Shown one piece after another: positions 22,365 to 34,935 of a stretch of DNA of 64,000 nt. The stretch covers positions 178,181,170 to 178,245,169 of the forward strand of contig NC_068910.1 in assembly GCF_023091745.1 (NCBI RefSeq). The letters run 5' to 3'. Numbering within the stretch: the first letter of the stretch is position 1; every line of letters starts with the position of its first letter. Below the pieces are notes generated by a model that worked only from the letters and a program-made list of their open reading frames with translations, made no database searches and was not told where the DNA came from. The translations under genes were made by a program, and so were the position numbers. The DNA is from Budorcas taxicolor. Taxonomy: Eukaryota; Chordata; Mammalia; Artiodactyla; Bovidae.

Positions 22365-22885
22365 TGTGGCAGGTTGAATGATGCCCCCCTACTTGTCCCC
22401 TGAAGATGTCCGCATCTTAATACCCGGAACCTGGAGATTAATGTAATTTACATAGTAAAAGATATTTTGAAGATGTATTAAGTTATGAATCTTGAGCTGA
22501 AGATGTAATCTTGGATTATCTGGGTGGGTCTAATATAACTACAGGGCTCCTTAAAGGAGGCTGGGCAGAAAGATAAGAGTCAGAGAGAAAAAAAGTTGTA
22601 TGGAATGAAACAGAGTTCAGAGAGAAGATGTTATGCTTTGGGCTTTGAATATAGAGGAAAGAGCCATGTGTCAAGAAATGCTGGTGGCCTTTACAAACTA
22701 GAAAGAGCAAGGGAACAGGTTCTTTTTAGATCTTTGAGAAAGATCACAGGCCTGCCAACATCTTGATTTGAGCCCAGTGAAACTGATTTCAAACTTTGAC
22801 TTCAAGAACTTCAAGAGAGTAAGCTGGTGTTGTTGTGCCACTGAATTTATATTTTGTTATAGCATCATTTGGAAACTAAAACACC
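22365..22885 (+). mobile_element. MLT1-type LTR (ERVL-MaLR), solo
   Basis: Near-complete LTR collinear with MLT1A/B-like consensus: 'tgtggcaggttgaatgatg', 'gaagatgtccgcatcttaat', 'tgggtgggtctaatataac', 'ccttgatttgagcccagtg'-like core near 22755, and the end 'catttggaaactaaaac'. No internal retroviral region is adjacent, so it is a solo LTR. Old and inactive. Confidence 0.85.
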
Positions 22886-24260
22886 ATTATTTATCAACTT
22901 TTGTGGCAAAAAGCTCCCCCCTTGAGGTTTATGACATTCATCTATATAAATCCTTACACTCCCAATTTCTTTTCACAATTATAGAAGACCCTGGCACCTA
23001 CCTCTTCTCCATCTCCTGCTCTTCCATCCTCCCAGAAGCCCACCGCCTTTGTTCTGCCTGGATTTTGTCCCCAAGAACTACTATTTTACTTCTCTCTTAC
23101 CTAATTTCAGTATTCATTCAAAACTCATGCTTGATCACCTAACTTTTCTTAATTCCTTTGGATCTTCATTTTTCTATGACATCTATCTTGTAAACCCTCA
23201 GGCTAGAATTAATATCACTGTCTGCCTTTTATAACTGAACTCTTGAAGATTGCTAGAATAAAATTTGTCAAATATTCAGACTGCTTGATACAAATTCATG
23301 GTCTCCATGGTTAACCAGATCCTTAAGAACTGGTCATGACTCATTTTATGTGGCCACAAACAGTTCTGTCTCTCATTATCATCAGTGATTTTTATGAATC
23401 TTTATAACTCTTCTTAAACCTCTACAAAAAATTTACCTTTTCCTCTTGTGACAGATGATCTTAACTTTTGCCTTACAGATAAAATTAAGGTCAGTGAACA
23501 TGAATTATCCTTACCCAGCACTGCCTATAGGTATGTAAGGCCCAGGAAAAATATTTTGCAAGGTCCATCTTGGTAGATACTGATTTGATTTTTTAATATT
23601 TAAAACATTAATGGAGCCATGTGAGTTTTAGTAATTATTGGTGAAGATTTAGATTCCTGAGTAGAGTCATCTGTATATCTGCTTATTGTCCAATCAGTGC
23701 ATGAGAAAATTCTTCATAGTGTCTTGTACCATCTCTTCCTGTTCAAGTCCAAGAACCATGGCTTCATGGTATTTATTTCAGATGAGCCACTTCTGGTTAA
23801 GTGTATCTCCCTCCATTAACAATAGATAACAATACTGTGATTACTTACAATGTTGATATTAAAACAATGTATATCTTCTTGCCTCTGCAGTTCCCAGATA
23901 TCATTTTTTTAATGGTGGGGCCATGATTACTCATGATGTTGTTTCATCCATTGTATTATCCATGAATACAGGCTTCTAATAACTCTCTTAAAGGTTGTTT
24001 TTATGCTTAGAATTCTGCCTACCACATTCTTCTTTGTCTATATGTATTTCTTGAGATGGTTTAAATACCACCTATAAATACGTGGTTCTGAAATCTGTAT
24101 TTTCAGTCCCAATCTCCCTATTGATCTTTTTCCAGGCCTCCAAATACCAGTAGACTTGTTGCTTCTATTTCCAAATCTCATTTAAAATTTGACATGTTCT
24201 AAAAATGAATGCATTCTATTTCTTCTTTCTCATCTATTCCTCCTATATTCCTTGTCTTAA
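22886..24260. other. Unrecognised sequence
   Basis: 1.4 kb that I cannot assign. A pyrimidine-rich part at about 22980-23110 contains a 124-codon open frame (22768-23142) that starts inside the MLT1 LTR and has no recognisable domain, so I do not call a gene. Confidence 0.45.
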
Positions 24261-25368
24261 TTTTTTTTGAAGGATAGTTGATTTACAATGTTATGCCAAT
24301 CTCTACTGTATAGCAAAGTGTCTCAGTTTTATATGTATAACATTCCTTTCCATTATGATTTGTCACAGAATATTCAATATGGTTCTCTATGCTATATATT
24401 AGGATCTTGTAGCTTATCTATTCTAAATGCAAAAGTTTGCATCTAACAACCCCCAGAACTCCCAGTCCATTACTATCCCTCCCTTCCCCTTGTAATTACT
24501 AGTCTGTTCTCTATGTGTATGAGTCTGTTACTGTTTTATAGATAGGATGATTTGTGTCATATTTTAGATTCCACATGTAAGTGATATCATACAATATCTT
24601 TCTCGTTTTGACTTACTTCACTTAGTATGATAATCGCTAGTTGCATCTGTGTTGCTACAGACAGCGTTTTTATTATTTTTTATGGCTGTCAGTATTTCAT
24701 TTTACATATGCACCACATCTTCTTCATCTGTTCATCTGTTGATGGACATTTATGTTGCTTCCACATTTTGGCTATTTTGAACAGTGCTGCTGTGAACATA
24801 GGGGTACGTGTATCTTTTGGAATTATAGTTTTCTCTGGTTATATTCCCAGGAGTGGGATTCCTGCGTCATATGGTAATCCTATTTTTAATTTTCTGAGGG
24901 ACATCCATACTGTTTTCCACAGTATCAACTTAAATTCCCACCAACAGTGTAAGAGGGTTCCCTTTTCTACACATCCTCCCCAGCATTTGTTATTTGTTTT
25001 AATAATGGCTGTTCTGACTGGTGTGAGGTGGTGTCTCATTGCGGTTTTGATTTGCATTTCTCTAACAATTGGTAATGTTGAACATCTTTTCATGTGCCTC
25101 TGGGCCATCTGTGTGTCTTTGAAGAAATAGCTATTTAGGTCTTCTACCCATTTTTTGATTGAGGTGTTTGTTTTTTGATATTGAGCTGCCTGTGAGCTGT
25201 TTGTATATTTTGGAAATTAATCCCTTGTCAGTTGCTTTGTTTGCAAATATTTTCTCCCATTCTGAGGGTTGTCTTTTCATTTTGTTTATGGTTTCCTTTG
25301 CTGTTAAAAAGCTTTAAGTTTAATTAGGTCCTATTTGTTTATTTTTGTTTTTATTTTCATTAAATTTC
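24261..25368 (-). mobile_element. Ruminant/artiodactyl L1, 3' end, 5'-truncated
   Basis: A tail 'aaaaaaaa' (on the minus strand) at about 24261-24268 is followed by a 3' UTR and the ORF2 C-terminus. The minus-strand frame 25108-24839 shows 'NKCWGGCVEKGTLLHCWWE' and 'LPYDAGIPLLGI', typical of L1 ORF2. Truncated within ORF2 near 25368. Confidence 0.88.
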
Positions 25369-25574
25369 TCATTTTTTTTTATTTCAACATGATCTTTTTT
25401 CTCTCTGAAATCCCATGCTATTTTCCACTTCTTTTTGGATTATTATATTTCATTTTTGATGATAAAGTCATTTGAATATTTGCTCTGTCCTATCTCCCAT
25501 CCAAATCTCAATTAAGGGCGAAAGTATCGAAAACTAATGCATGAAATTTAAAAATGTACGGACTTGGGATTTAC

Positions 25575-25700
25575 ACTAATTTTAATGGAAATTTATTATG
25601 GAAAATTTTAAAACAGAGAGAGTAGTATAGTAAATTTTTATGTACCCATCACCCAGCTTCAACAAGAATCATAAATCTGGCTTAATTCAGTTTTGTATCC
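25575..25700 (-). mobile_element. Old L1M 3' UTR fragment
   Basis: Contains 'tgtacccatcacccagcttc' with flanking 'agagagtagtatagtaaatt', characteristic of the reversed 3' end of L1ME/L1MC elements. Confidence 0.6.
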
Positions 25701-28700
25701 CTTAATAACTGAGTGATAATGGGCAATTGAGATGGAAATTAAGCTACTGCCTGTGGAATGGATACAAAATGCATAGAAACAAGTGTAAATTTGAACCTGA
25801 GCATGGTTGTAAGTTCAATAACATCTGATTTGCACACATGAATTTCCATTTGACATGTTTTAACATTAATATTTTTGTGTTAACAGTTTGGTTTTAAAGT
25901 TTCCTATGTTCCTTATATATGTGTGTCCAAACAGTTTAATCAAGTTTCATTATGGAGTGAACCAATGACTTTGGCCTTTATTTCAGAATATGGTAATTTT
26001 CATCTTTCCTTTCCTTAACTCTTGCTTTCATAACACCTTCACTCCTTCCTTCCTTTTAATCTGTTTTCTGGTGGTAAATTTTCAGAGCACTCAACTCTGA
26101 AGAACAGAACACCTAGGGACTTATGGAATGTTAGAGGTGATGAGACATCAGAACAATAAAGTGATTTTCCCACTGCCATCCCTTCAAATTATTTGTGTAT
26201 GTATGCGTATGTGTCTTTATATAATGACCAACAAGTGCAAGATATATTATAAAAGTGAAAGAGAGCTATGGGTTATTATGAACTAAAAAACTAATTTTTA
26301 AATGTATATAAAAGGTGATTTTTGTTCATTACCACATTGAACAGTACTTTTCAAAGTGAAGAAAGATAAAATTCACATTATTAGAGGGACTTTTAAATAA
26401 GTTTTTCAAAATATATTTTTAGGAAACAAGAATGCACCATGTGAAATACAAATAAGACTTGATAAATTAAAGATGTAGGCTCTTAGTTTTCCTATCTAGA
26501 AAAATAAAAGAATATTTTTACTCCTAAAAGTGAGAAATACATGAAAGAAAAATCCAATAGACATCAGTTATCTTTAATTATATCTATTATTGAATAAGTG
26601 CACAAAGACATATTCTTCTCACTTTTCTAACAGTAATAGCTTTTCCATTAAGTTATAACAATCACACACACACTCAAACTATGTGAACAATATAGGTCAG
26701 CAACCAGTTATATAATGAACTTTTTGGGGTAATAAATTAGTTTAAAGTGATTAGTCTTTTAGAATGCTTGAGCACTGCAGTGAATCTTTGCGAGTTTTGT
26801 GGGTGGAGAGTAAGGGAAGCAGCGGAGTGATGAATAAATGGTTAAGAGTATATTTTCCATGGATCTGTCCAATACCCAAAAGAATAGTGGTCACTGAAAA
26901 TGTTAAGTTATACAATTTGTGCAAGTTGGTTTGGTAGCTGGATGAGCAGAGAAATGTACATGGGTAACTATGTTTCTTGTTAGCATTCCTGGGATGCTTC
27001 ATTTGTTAATATTCCATTCACATAGAAAAGCCTGTCTTTTCAAAGGTTTTTCAGCACAACTTATATTTTTTTCCTTCAAATTATTTTCATTTTCTGCCAA
27101 GCCTTGCTGATGGTGTTGACATTTTGTACTACCCAGGCAGTGACTCACTCACACATTTTGTTTTGTCCACACTGGTTTAGTGACTCTTGCCATCCTTACT
27201 AACACAGTAATTATTCTGGCTTGCACTTACATTGAGCAATTGATTAATGCCTACCCCCTTCCATCTGCAGTAAAACAAAAGCATTTGCACAATCATTTTA
27301 ACAACCATATGGCAGATTGTAAAGGTAGACTGCAAATATTCAGGCAATCTTTGTTCCAGAGCAGCAGAAGATTTTAATGTCATATTGTTGCCAGATAATG
27401 GAGAGATAGGAAAGAAATTGGAGGTGAGAACTAGATGATGTTTAGTAAAGACTGTTTAAACGGAATCTCTGAAAAGATTCGAAGTAACCATTTTGCATTT
27501 AGCATATTTTAATTCCAGCTTATAGTTTGTTATGTCCTATTCCAATTTTATCTGCTGGATTGTAGGTTAATTAAATGAAAATGTAGTTCTTTACCATTGT
27601 TAGTGAAAAATTAAACTATTGTTTTAAATGACATCAACACAAGAAAAAACTTGTATTTTAATATCACATTAAGAGACACATGCATGCCTTACCTTTTGAT
27701 TTATGTTGAATGTTTAATTTCTCAAATCTTTTTTTTTTTTCCTGTGAAGATAAGCTTAGTCCATTGTTTTCTCTGTTCTTTAACAGTATCATTGTTATTT
27801 AAGTGAACTTTAAATTTTTTGAATCAGGAACTGATGATGATTTGAGTCCTCACTTTTCTTGTCTAATAAAACAAGGATGCTTAGCTTTGCCTTCATTCTC
27901 AATCTAACATTTACTCCTCCTCCTTCTCTTCCTTATCACTAGCAAGCTCTTAAAACACATTGTGTTAATAATAATAATAGCTTATGTAAACTATCCATTA
28001 TAACTATTCTAATCCTTGTCTGCTTTATTTTTTGGCTTTATTGAATGCAATCAGTAGAATCAGTTTATAGCATGTTCATTTTATTATAATAATATCCATT
28101 ATTATTTTGTATGCGTGTGCCACACCTCTCAGGTATCCATAGCATTTTAACCAAACAGTATCATCAGCAGGTCCTTAAATAAGTGATCATGGCAATACTT
28201 TGTGAAAGATTAGAGAACCCTTTTTTCAAAAGAATAGCAAAATGCTGGCACTTGCAAAATGAGACAATTCAACCATCTTCCACATCTTTTTTGAAATATT
28301 TGATATTTTTAGGAACTTAATATCTCTCCAAGCAAGTTAATATAATATTATACATAACTAGTATTCATTGTTATTCATCAGTACAGTTAGGTAACATGTT
28401 ATAGGCTATAGCTGAGAGGACAGATTCACTTAATAATGTCATCACTCCTTGCCTTTTCTAAACAGATGGAAATGAAGCTTTCAGCTGAAAGAACTTCTTT
28501 GAGTTGACAACTCAACATTAAATCTTCCAATTAAGCATGACAACTGTGGTACAAAAGGTGAAATGAGAAGGTTCTACAACAAACTAAACAACCCCAGATT
28601 ATCCATAGTACAAGGGTATGAAAATAAAAATTGGGCCGTTCAAAATGTAATAAAATTAACCTGGAAGTATTCCAGTCAGTCTGTAAAAAACAATGATAAG

Positions 28701-29384
28701 AGAGAGACAAAAAGTGGATGGGAAATTTCCCGGTGAAAAACAAATATCCAACTGGGACTTAGTTTGTATTTTCAAACAGATTAATATTAAGCTATCTTGG
28801 CATTCTCCAGCTAGTTTTTATGATGTGTTATCCTTTCTTTATTCTGCATAATCAGTTTATATAGTTTTCAATATATTGTTTTATTGTCTAATCCAAACAA
28901 AGAGGGCCATTCATTACCACAGCCATCCCAAGAATTTATTATTCAGTTAACCAGCAATCCATGTATTTCAGTTATATTTGGGAATTTGTGCTTCTTGCTT
29001 CCTAAGAGTTTTCTGTTGAAATGAAAGGTGAATTCCAGGTTCAGTCTCAGATAGGGACATGTTCTGAATGTTTTTCTACCATATTCTGGAAGTGGTATTT
29101 CATAATTCATTAGGCAGGCACTAAAGATGCAGGTATTAGTGGAATATTTTGGCTGGTAGATCTGTTTTGCAGGACTAGTGAAGAGAAGAGCAAAAGAATA
29201 GAAACTACCACTTTGGGAAGACAATGAAAGTTAATGAAAACCGTGTAAGTGGGCAAGGAGCACTCCACACTTCTAAAACTGCATTTGAAAATATCACATA
29301 TTATATTTCCCTCTTGAAGATATTGAGAAATGGAATATTTCCTGCCATATCAGTGAACAAGGATATCATAATCATCAGTGACTG
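25701..29384. other. Long AT-rich stretch without recognised repeats
   Basis: 3.7 kb without a recognised transposon. It holds minor simple sequence: (CA)n near 26662-26675 and (AAT)n near 27967-27980. Open frames at 26751-27002, 27177-27383, 28531-28743 and 28943-29224 are short, isolated and without domains. Confidence 0.5.
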
Positions 29385-29820
29385 TAACTCTCCAATGTGA
29401 TCTGATCAGCCTGAGGAAAATCAGGAAGGAAGAGAATATCTGCCATTGAGTAGCCATCAGACTGCAGCCACTCCCTAGGATGAGCCTTAAGGAAACTCAG
29501 GTTGTTGCAAAAACACAGAATACTGGCCCCAGACAGGTGAGGTGCATATCAAAAGAATGATTTCAGTGAACCCAGGTTCTTGCATCTTCCCATACATAGA
29601 AAAGCACTAAATTCCTTGTCTTGAAATATCTTGTTTTCTTTAATTAAGAATAATCTTTTGATGTCCAGACTGCCTGCCTCTTGTTGCAAAACTCCAATAT
29701 AACGTAGACTCTCAGTGTAGTTCTCTCAGGGGTATTTCAGATGCTGTCTCCTGGGATTGAAGCCCTAAAAATTTACACCAAATAAAACATAACTCTCAAC
29801 TTTTAGGTTATGAATATAAG
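29385..29820 (+). mobile_element. Probable solo LTR of a class I endogenous retrovirus
   Basis: The right half has LTR layout: a TATA-like 'ccaatataacg' at about 29693, an R-like stretch ('agactctcagtgtagttctc'), a polyadenylation signal 'aataaaac' at about 29780, and a U5-like 'tctcaacttttaggttatg'. The left half ('gatctgatcagcctgagg', 'cagtgaacccaggttcttgc') is consistent with U3. No gag, pol or env is adjacent. The exact ends and family are inferred from memory of artiodactyl LTRs and are uncertain. Confidence 0.6.
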
Positions 29821-30441
29821 TCCACAGTATTCAACATGCCTTAGAATATTAAAGGCTCTGATAATAAACTTCATTTAGCATAGAAATTCCCAAATTTATT
29901 TCACCAGGTATCCTTTCTTTCACCACAGACTTATTAATATAGTAAGGACCTTTGTTTGTTCCAAATACATTTTGGGAAAGAGTATATATTATCACTTCTG
30001 GGAAACAATAACAGAAGTAAAGTAGCTAGCTGGCTGAGACCACATGCAGTGGGCATGGAGCACAGCTCCTGAGGGTGTGAATAAGAGTGATGGAACAGGA
30101 AGCTCTGATCAGGCAGAACAGGAAGCTCTGATCAGGCAGAAGAGGAAATAGCTAGCTAGTCAAGCTACATTATTTGACTTTTGCTTATGTCCTGGATGGA
30201 GAAATGTAATGCTGTAGAGGAGAAGCATAGGAGCAAAGGAATGGAGTCTGCTGCAGAAATTTGTCTCTAATCAGAATTTCAGAGGGTTATTTTATTGCTC
30301 ATATAATTGTCCCCATCTTTGATTCTTCTTTATTAAAAAAAAAAATTAGCAATAGAATATCTGTCATCCAAACCACTTCCAGAATAAGGAAGCAATCTGT
30401 TCATGTTGTAGACTCTTCCACTGGGAGAAAGAACTTATATA
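29821..30441. other. Unique sequence with a 23-bp tandem duplication
   Basis: No recognised transposon. The unit 'aacaggaagctctgatcagg' + 'cag' occurs twice in tandem at 30094-30116 and 30117-30139 without mismatches. Confidence 0.6.
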
Positions 30442-30590
30442 GGAAGAACAGGAGCTTCAGGATCAGGCTGAATCAGGTTCAAATTCTGGATCACAACTTA
30501 ACAAATTCATGGTCTTGGGAAAGATATTTCATTTCTTTAATACATTTTTTCTTAAGCATGGATAATACTATATACTTCACTGCACTATGA
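30442..30590 (+). mobile_element. MIR SINE fragment
   Basis: MIR-like order: 'gaatcaggttcaaattctgg', 'aacttaacaaattcatggtc', 'ttgggaaagatatttcattt', 'taagcatggataat'. The 3' half is missing. Confidence 0.7.
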
Positions 30591-30604
30591 TGTGCACTTT
30601 CAAA

Positions 30605-30810
30605 GCAATAGGATGTTTATCTTGGCATTATGCTGTTTTGCATATATTATGTCATTTGTTTCTTGTAATAATCCGATGACAAATAAGTTCTATCATTATA
30701 TCTATTTTACAGAGGAGAAAACTGATACGCAGAGAAATGTCACAGGTTACCTGCATATTAAGAGGTGGAGTTAGGATTTTAGTCTGATTCTGAGTGTACT
30801 TTCCAGACGG
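30605..30810 (-). mobile_element. MIR SINE
   Basis: Reversed MIR. The segments 'tctattttacagaggagaaa', 'gcagagaaatgtcacaggtt' and 'agaggtggagttaggatttt' match the complement of the MIR core and 5' part. It faces the MIR at 30442-30590. Confidence 0.8.
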
Positions 30811-31020
30811 CTATTCCGCCTAGATATGCAGTAGCCAGAAGGAGATGATAAAGTGTAAATTACCTGTATATCCTCAGATGTCTAATATTAACATATTGAC
30901 AGTTAAGCTAGAATTCTGCTGACTCTAATCTCCAGCTACTTACTCTGGAACTCCATTGTCTACCAAAGACCTCTCTTAGACTCTTCTAGATGACCACAGA
31001 GATAATCAACACGTCACAGT

Positions 31021-31228
31021 TGTTATTTAGTCACTGAGTCTTGCCTGATTCTTTTGCAACCGCAGGGACTGTAGCCCACCAGGTTCCTCTGTCCATGGGA
31101 TTTTCCAGGCAAGAATACTGGAGTGGGTTGCCATTTCCTTATCCAGGGGATCTTCTCAACCCAGGCTTGAGCCCACATCTCCTGCATTGGCAGACAGATT
31201 CTTTACCACCAAGCTACCAGGGAAGCCC
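31021..31228 (-). mobile_element. Bov-tA SINE
   Basis: Complete in reverse, from 'tgttatttagtcactgagtc' to 'aagctaccagggaagcccc'. A short 'tcacagt' on both sides (31014-31020 and 31233-31239) may be its TSD. Confidence 0.93.
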
Positions 31229-32361
31229 CTTTTCACAGTATCTCTCTCAAAAGTAAAGAGGATGGATTCTTTCCTGACTTACATGGTAGAGCCTGTAGCT
31301 TATTTGTTTCTAGGTTGAGTCATGAAACCATTTAGTCTATTACTACCACTCTAGCCTTTCCCCTGGCACAAATTAGCTGGATCTAAATAGCTTTTTGTAT
31401 TTGCTGTCATTCTGAACTTGACTAACAATATCAACTCTTCTCTGACCCTTAGTGTTTATTGCTGAATTCAGCTCATTGTAGAAGCTCTCGTTTTGATGCT
31501 TTCTTTCTTAACATCACGAAAATCTTCTTTATTTTACCCTTTTCCCTCACAGACATATCGGCATGTGTCCGAACCCCAGCTGCAGAAAAAACATAGTTCA
31601 AAAGTACCTCCATCTGAGGAAAGTTCCTTAAGTCCATTGTAAGTCAAAATTTTGAAATCAGTATCTGTAAGGAGATATGTCAAGTAATATGCTGAGTATA
31701 TTAATAACTAAATTTCATTTCTTACCAATCCAGGACTATGATACACAAACAGGTTAATAATTTCAAGAGGAGTGCTGGAACTGGCTCATACTGGCTCAGA
31801 GACTGTCAAATTTTACAAAAATTACCAAGCCAGTGGGTAGCTTGAAATCAGCCACGGTGGGAGTACATACACCATGGAAATCAACAAATTCTACAAATCA
31901 GTGCTTCCTCCCACTTCCCTCATTCCACCCTCAGAGAACTACCTGTTAGACATTTCCCAGGGTACCATGGCTTTTTCATCTTTTTTGTTGTTGAGAGCCA
32001 ATAAAAGTTGGGGGTTGGCGGGGAGTCTTAGCAAAGAGGAATGTTGAACGTAGGATAAATAAAAGAAGTCATCCATTTGTAAATCCAGTGAGAAATTTTT
32101 AAGGAGCTGCAGTTCCCTTCTAGCGAGTCTAGGCTGTCTTTTGATACTGAATATTATAAGATTTCAGGTAAATGTTTTCTGATTCAAGTAATATTGCAGT
32201 TAGCAAAAAACAAAAGTCTGAAATTAAGTATATTTTATATTTTTTGCTGTGAATGTAGTGATATAAATCTTTAAAAGCTTGTTTCCTAAGTAAAAATTGA
32301 CATATGATAGAGAAATTAAGAACCCAAGATGTTTTACTTTAGTTTGAATCAGCTTTAGGTT
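31229..32361. other. Unique sequence, no recognised repeat
   Basis: 1.1 kb with nothing I can name; AT-rich, no long open frame. Confidence 0.5.
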
Positions 32362-32525
32362 TAGGCTCTCAACCCTCTAGGCATATTAGAATCACCTGTG
32401 TGCTTTGTAAGCCCTTTGATGCCTAGGACCCTCCCCAGATCAATTAACTCAGATTCTGGAGGTAAATTGCTGGCTGCCTTGTTTCTTAGGTTCTCCAGGT
32501 GATTCCAGTGTACATTGAGGATAGA
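32362..32525 (-). mobile_element. MER5A-like hAT-Charlie DNA transposon
   Basis: Both ends of a roughly 160-190-bp MITE are seen. The left end is 'ggctctcaaccctctaggca' then 'attagaatcacctg'; the right end includes 'tctccaggtgattccagtg'. These match the inverted termini region of MER5-type elements. Non-coding and ancient. Confidence 0.6.
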
Positions 32526-34335
32526 AAAGTGCTGTGTAGCCTCCAAAAACTCCCCTCTTGGTTGAAGACAGTGTGTGTTTGAGGCAAGATGTGGGCTGTT
32601 TTCTGAAGCGCTGGCGTTTCCTCAGAGACTTGGAGATAAACACAGAGCTGTAAGTGGTCTGAAATTTAAATTGTGTTGTTTTTGCATGTTTTTAATAGTG
32701 TACTATTTATTGCTGGCACAACCTTGAAATTGTAGTAAAGGCATTTACAAATGTAAAACACTTAGAAATGTAAAACATTTATAAATGTAAAAACACTGGG
32801 GAGTAACTAGAAATCTTGGAAAATCAGTTGCAAATCAACTTTACTTTTCTTGCTGACTGTAGAAATAAATCTCAAGTGAGAAAGGGGTAGGATTTCTCTG
32901 AAAGCATTTCCTGGGTATTTCTTCACCTATCTCCATGATACTCTTTTGTTAAGAGAGATTGTTGGGTAGAAACTGAAGTAGTCATGTCTGGATTTGCATT
33001 TTCCTTGTTGCAAATTTGTTGTCACTTTTCTTCTCTGGTTGTGGTACAAAACACACAACTTTTATCTAGTAGTGTATTAAAGGAGGCCCTGACTTATCCC
33101 TTTTGTGGCCCTGAGTTGTGAGGGAAAAGAATGATAGTATTCCCACCTCAAATGTATTAAAAAAAAAAAAAAAAAAAAAACCCAAACCAAAAACTAAGCT
33201 TTAAAGAAATATGAAGATATCCAAAGAAGTTCTGGCTTTTTCCAAAATATCTTGATTCCCTTTTCAAAACAAATCTGAAACACTCTCAAATTTTTAGTGC
33301 CTTAATTCCATTTACAGGTTGCCTATTAGGCTGAGTATCCCAGAACTAGAATCAAAATGACTTCTCTGTTTTTGCTGACTTCTTTCCCAGAGATTTATTA
33401 ACCATGAATATTCAATTCTTGACATGGCCCAGTGACTGAGGCTACAGTCTGAAGATGATAAATTATCACAGAAAATGATACATTGTGAAAGAAAAAGTGA
33501 AAAGTCAGAATAATGTTAGAAATCTGATCTAGATGACAAATGCTGAAATAAGAGGCAGCTTTGCCAGTTAATCATATTTGTTTGAAAAGCCACAGAAAGG
33601 TTTAAACTCATTTCTTTATAAAAACATCGCAGATTAAAAAAAAATAAACTACATGAATTGAACTTATATGAGATCTTAATTCAAGAGCAAGTTGAACTTA
33701 TGATAGGCTTTCTCTAGAACTGGTCTTTGTTTTCACATTATCCATATACATGGGAGAAAACCACTTAATTGGCAAAAAAAAAAAAAAAGATTTCCACTTG
33801 TAACAGTTATAAAAGTAATATATTTAGGTGCAATTATCATGTTTATTTCATACATATTAAAGGAGTTAAAGTCAACTTAGTTTTTTGGCTTTTAAGTGGA
33901 TTTCTATGAAGAAATTAGAAAGTCACATTTAAATTTAATCACACTGAAAAGAGTCAAGAGTAGTTTTTCAAAAGGTCATAAAAGTACTTCTGTGTCTTAA
34001 AAAACATGATTTTCAGACTTCCTCATGAAGAACATGAAAAATAGAAATGACATGGTGGATAGCTTTAATATTGCAGGTTTCTTTTATACTCTATTCTCAA
34101 ATTCATCTTGAATATGAATAGTTATCACTTTTATAAAGTCATAGTGAGGCTGAAATTATGTGATTTTGTGTCTAAGGATTCATTCTTCTAGGAGGACAAA
34201 TTGCACACAAGAGGACTTCAGAGTATTGTTAGAAAGTTATGATTCTGTTGGTTACAAGAGAGCAAGGGGACATATTTGGATGTTTGAACTATCTGAAGAT
34301 GGGCCTCAGAAATTTAAGTGCTTTAATTAAAATAT
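32526..34335. other. Unique AT-rich sequence with poly-A runs
   Basis: No recognised transposon body. A run of 22 A at 33159-33180 and one of about 15 A near 33774-33788 could be retroposon tails, but no known element precedes either on the plus strand. Confidence 0.5.
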
Positions 34336-34935
34336 AATATATACATAAAGGATAAATAAATCATCTATATATATAGCTTGATACTATTTTATGAAGTAGA
34401 CACACCTGTGTAGCCACTGCTCAGATTATGATATGGAAGACTAGGAGCACCCCAGAAGTACCACATGTCACCCCCTTAAGATAATTGCTATTGTGACCTA
34501 TTTCAGCAGAGATTTGATCTGTCTGTTTGGGACCTTTATATTCAATATAAATGAAAACATACTGTATGATATCATTTGTTTACTTTTGCTCAACATCTTG
34601 TCTGAGATGCAACCAGGTTGCATGTATTTCTTTTTCAATACTACATAGTATTTCATGAGAAGAAGGTACTACAATCTTGTTTATTCCCTCCATTGATATA
34701 CTTTTGGGTTGTTCCCTGTTTATTGCTATAATGACTAATGCTGTTATAAATATTCTTATACATGTCTTTTGTTGCACATATACAGACTCTTCTACTGGGA
34801 ATATGTCTGGAAGTGGATTCCTGAGCTGTAAGAGAGGTACATGTTCAGGTTTTCAAAATACTGACAAATACTTTCCAAAGGGGTTCACATCAGCACTGTA
34901 TGAACACAGTAACGAAGTCTGGAGCAAGTTTGTAT
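34336..34935 (-). mobile_element. Old L1M (L1MC/L1ME-type) 3' end
   Basis: Reversed L1M 3' UTR and ORF2 end: 'cacacctgtgtagccactgc', 'ttgggttgttccctgtttat', 'ttcttatacatgtcttttg', 'ggaagtggattcctgagc' and 'ctttccaaaggggttcac'. The minus-strand frame 34777-34580 is a weak relic of the ORF2 C-terminus. Diverged and inactive. Confidence 0.75.

Noticed and set aside
22768..23142. 124-codon open frame as a possible gene
   Set aside because: It starts inside an MLT1 LTR, has no domain and no splice or promoter support, and its amino-acid composition matches pyrimidine-rich low-complexity DNA.
24627..25130. 167-codon plus-strand open frame
   Set aside because: Antisense shadow of the minus-strand L1 ORF2 remnant, with the same 'SSVDGHLCCFHILAILNSAA' pattern.
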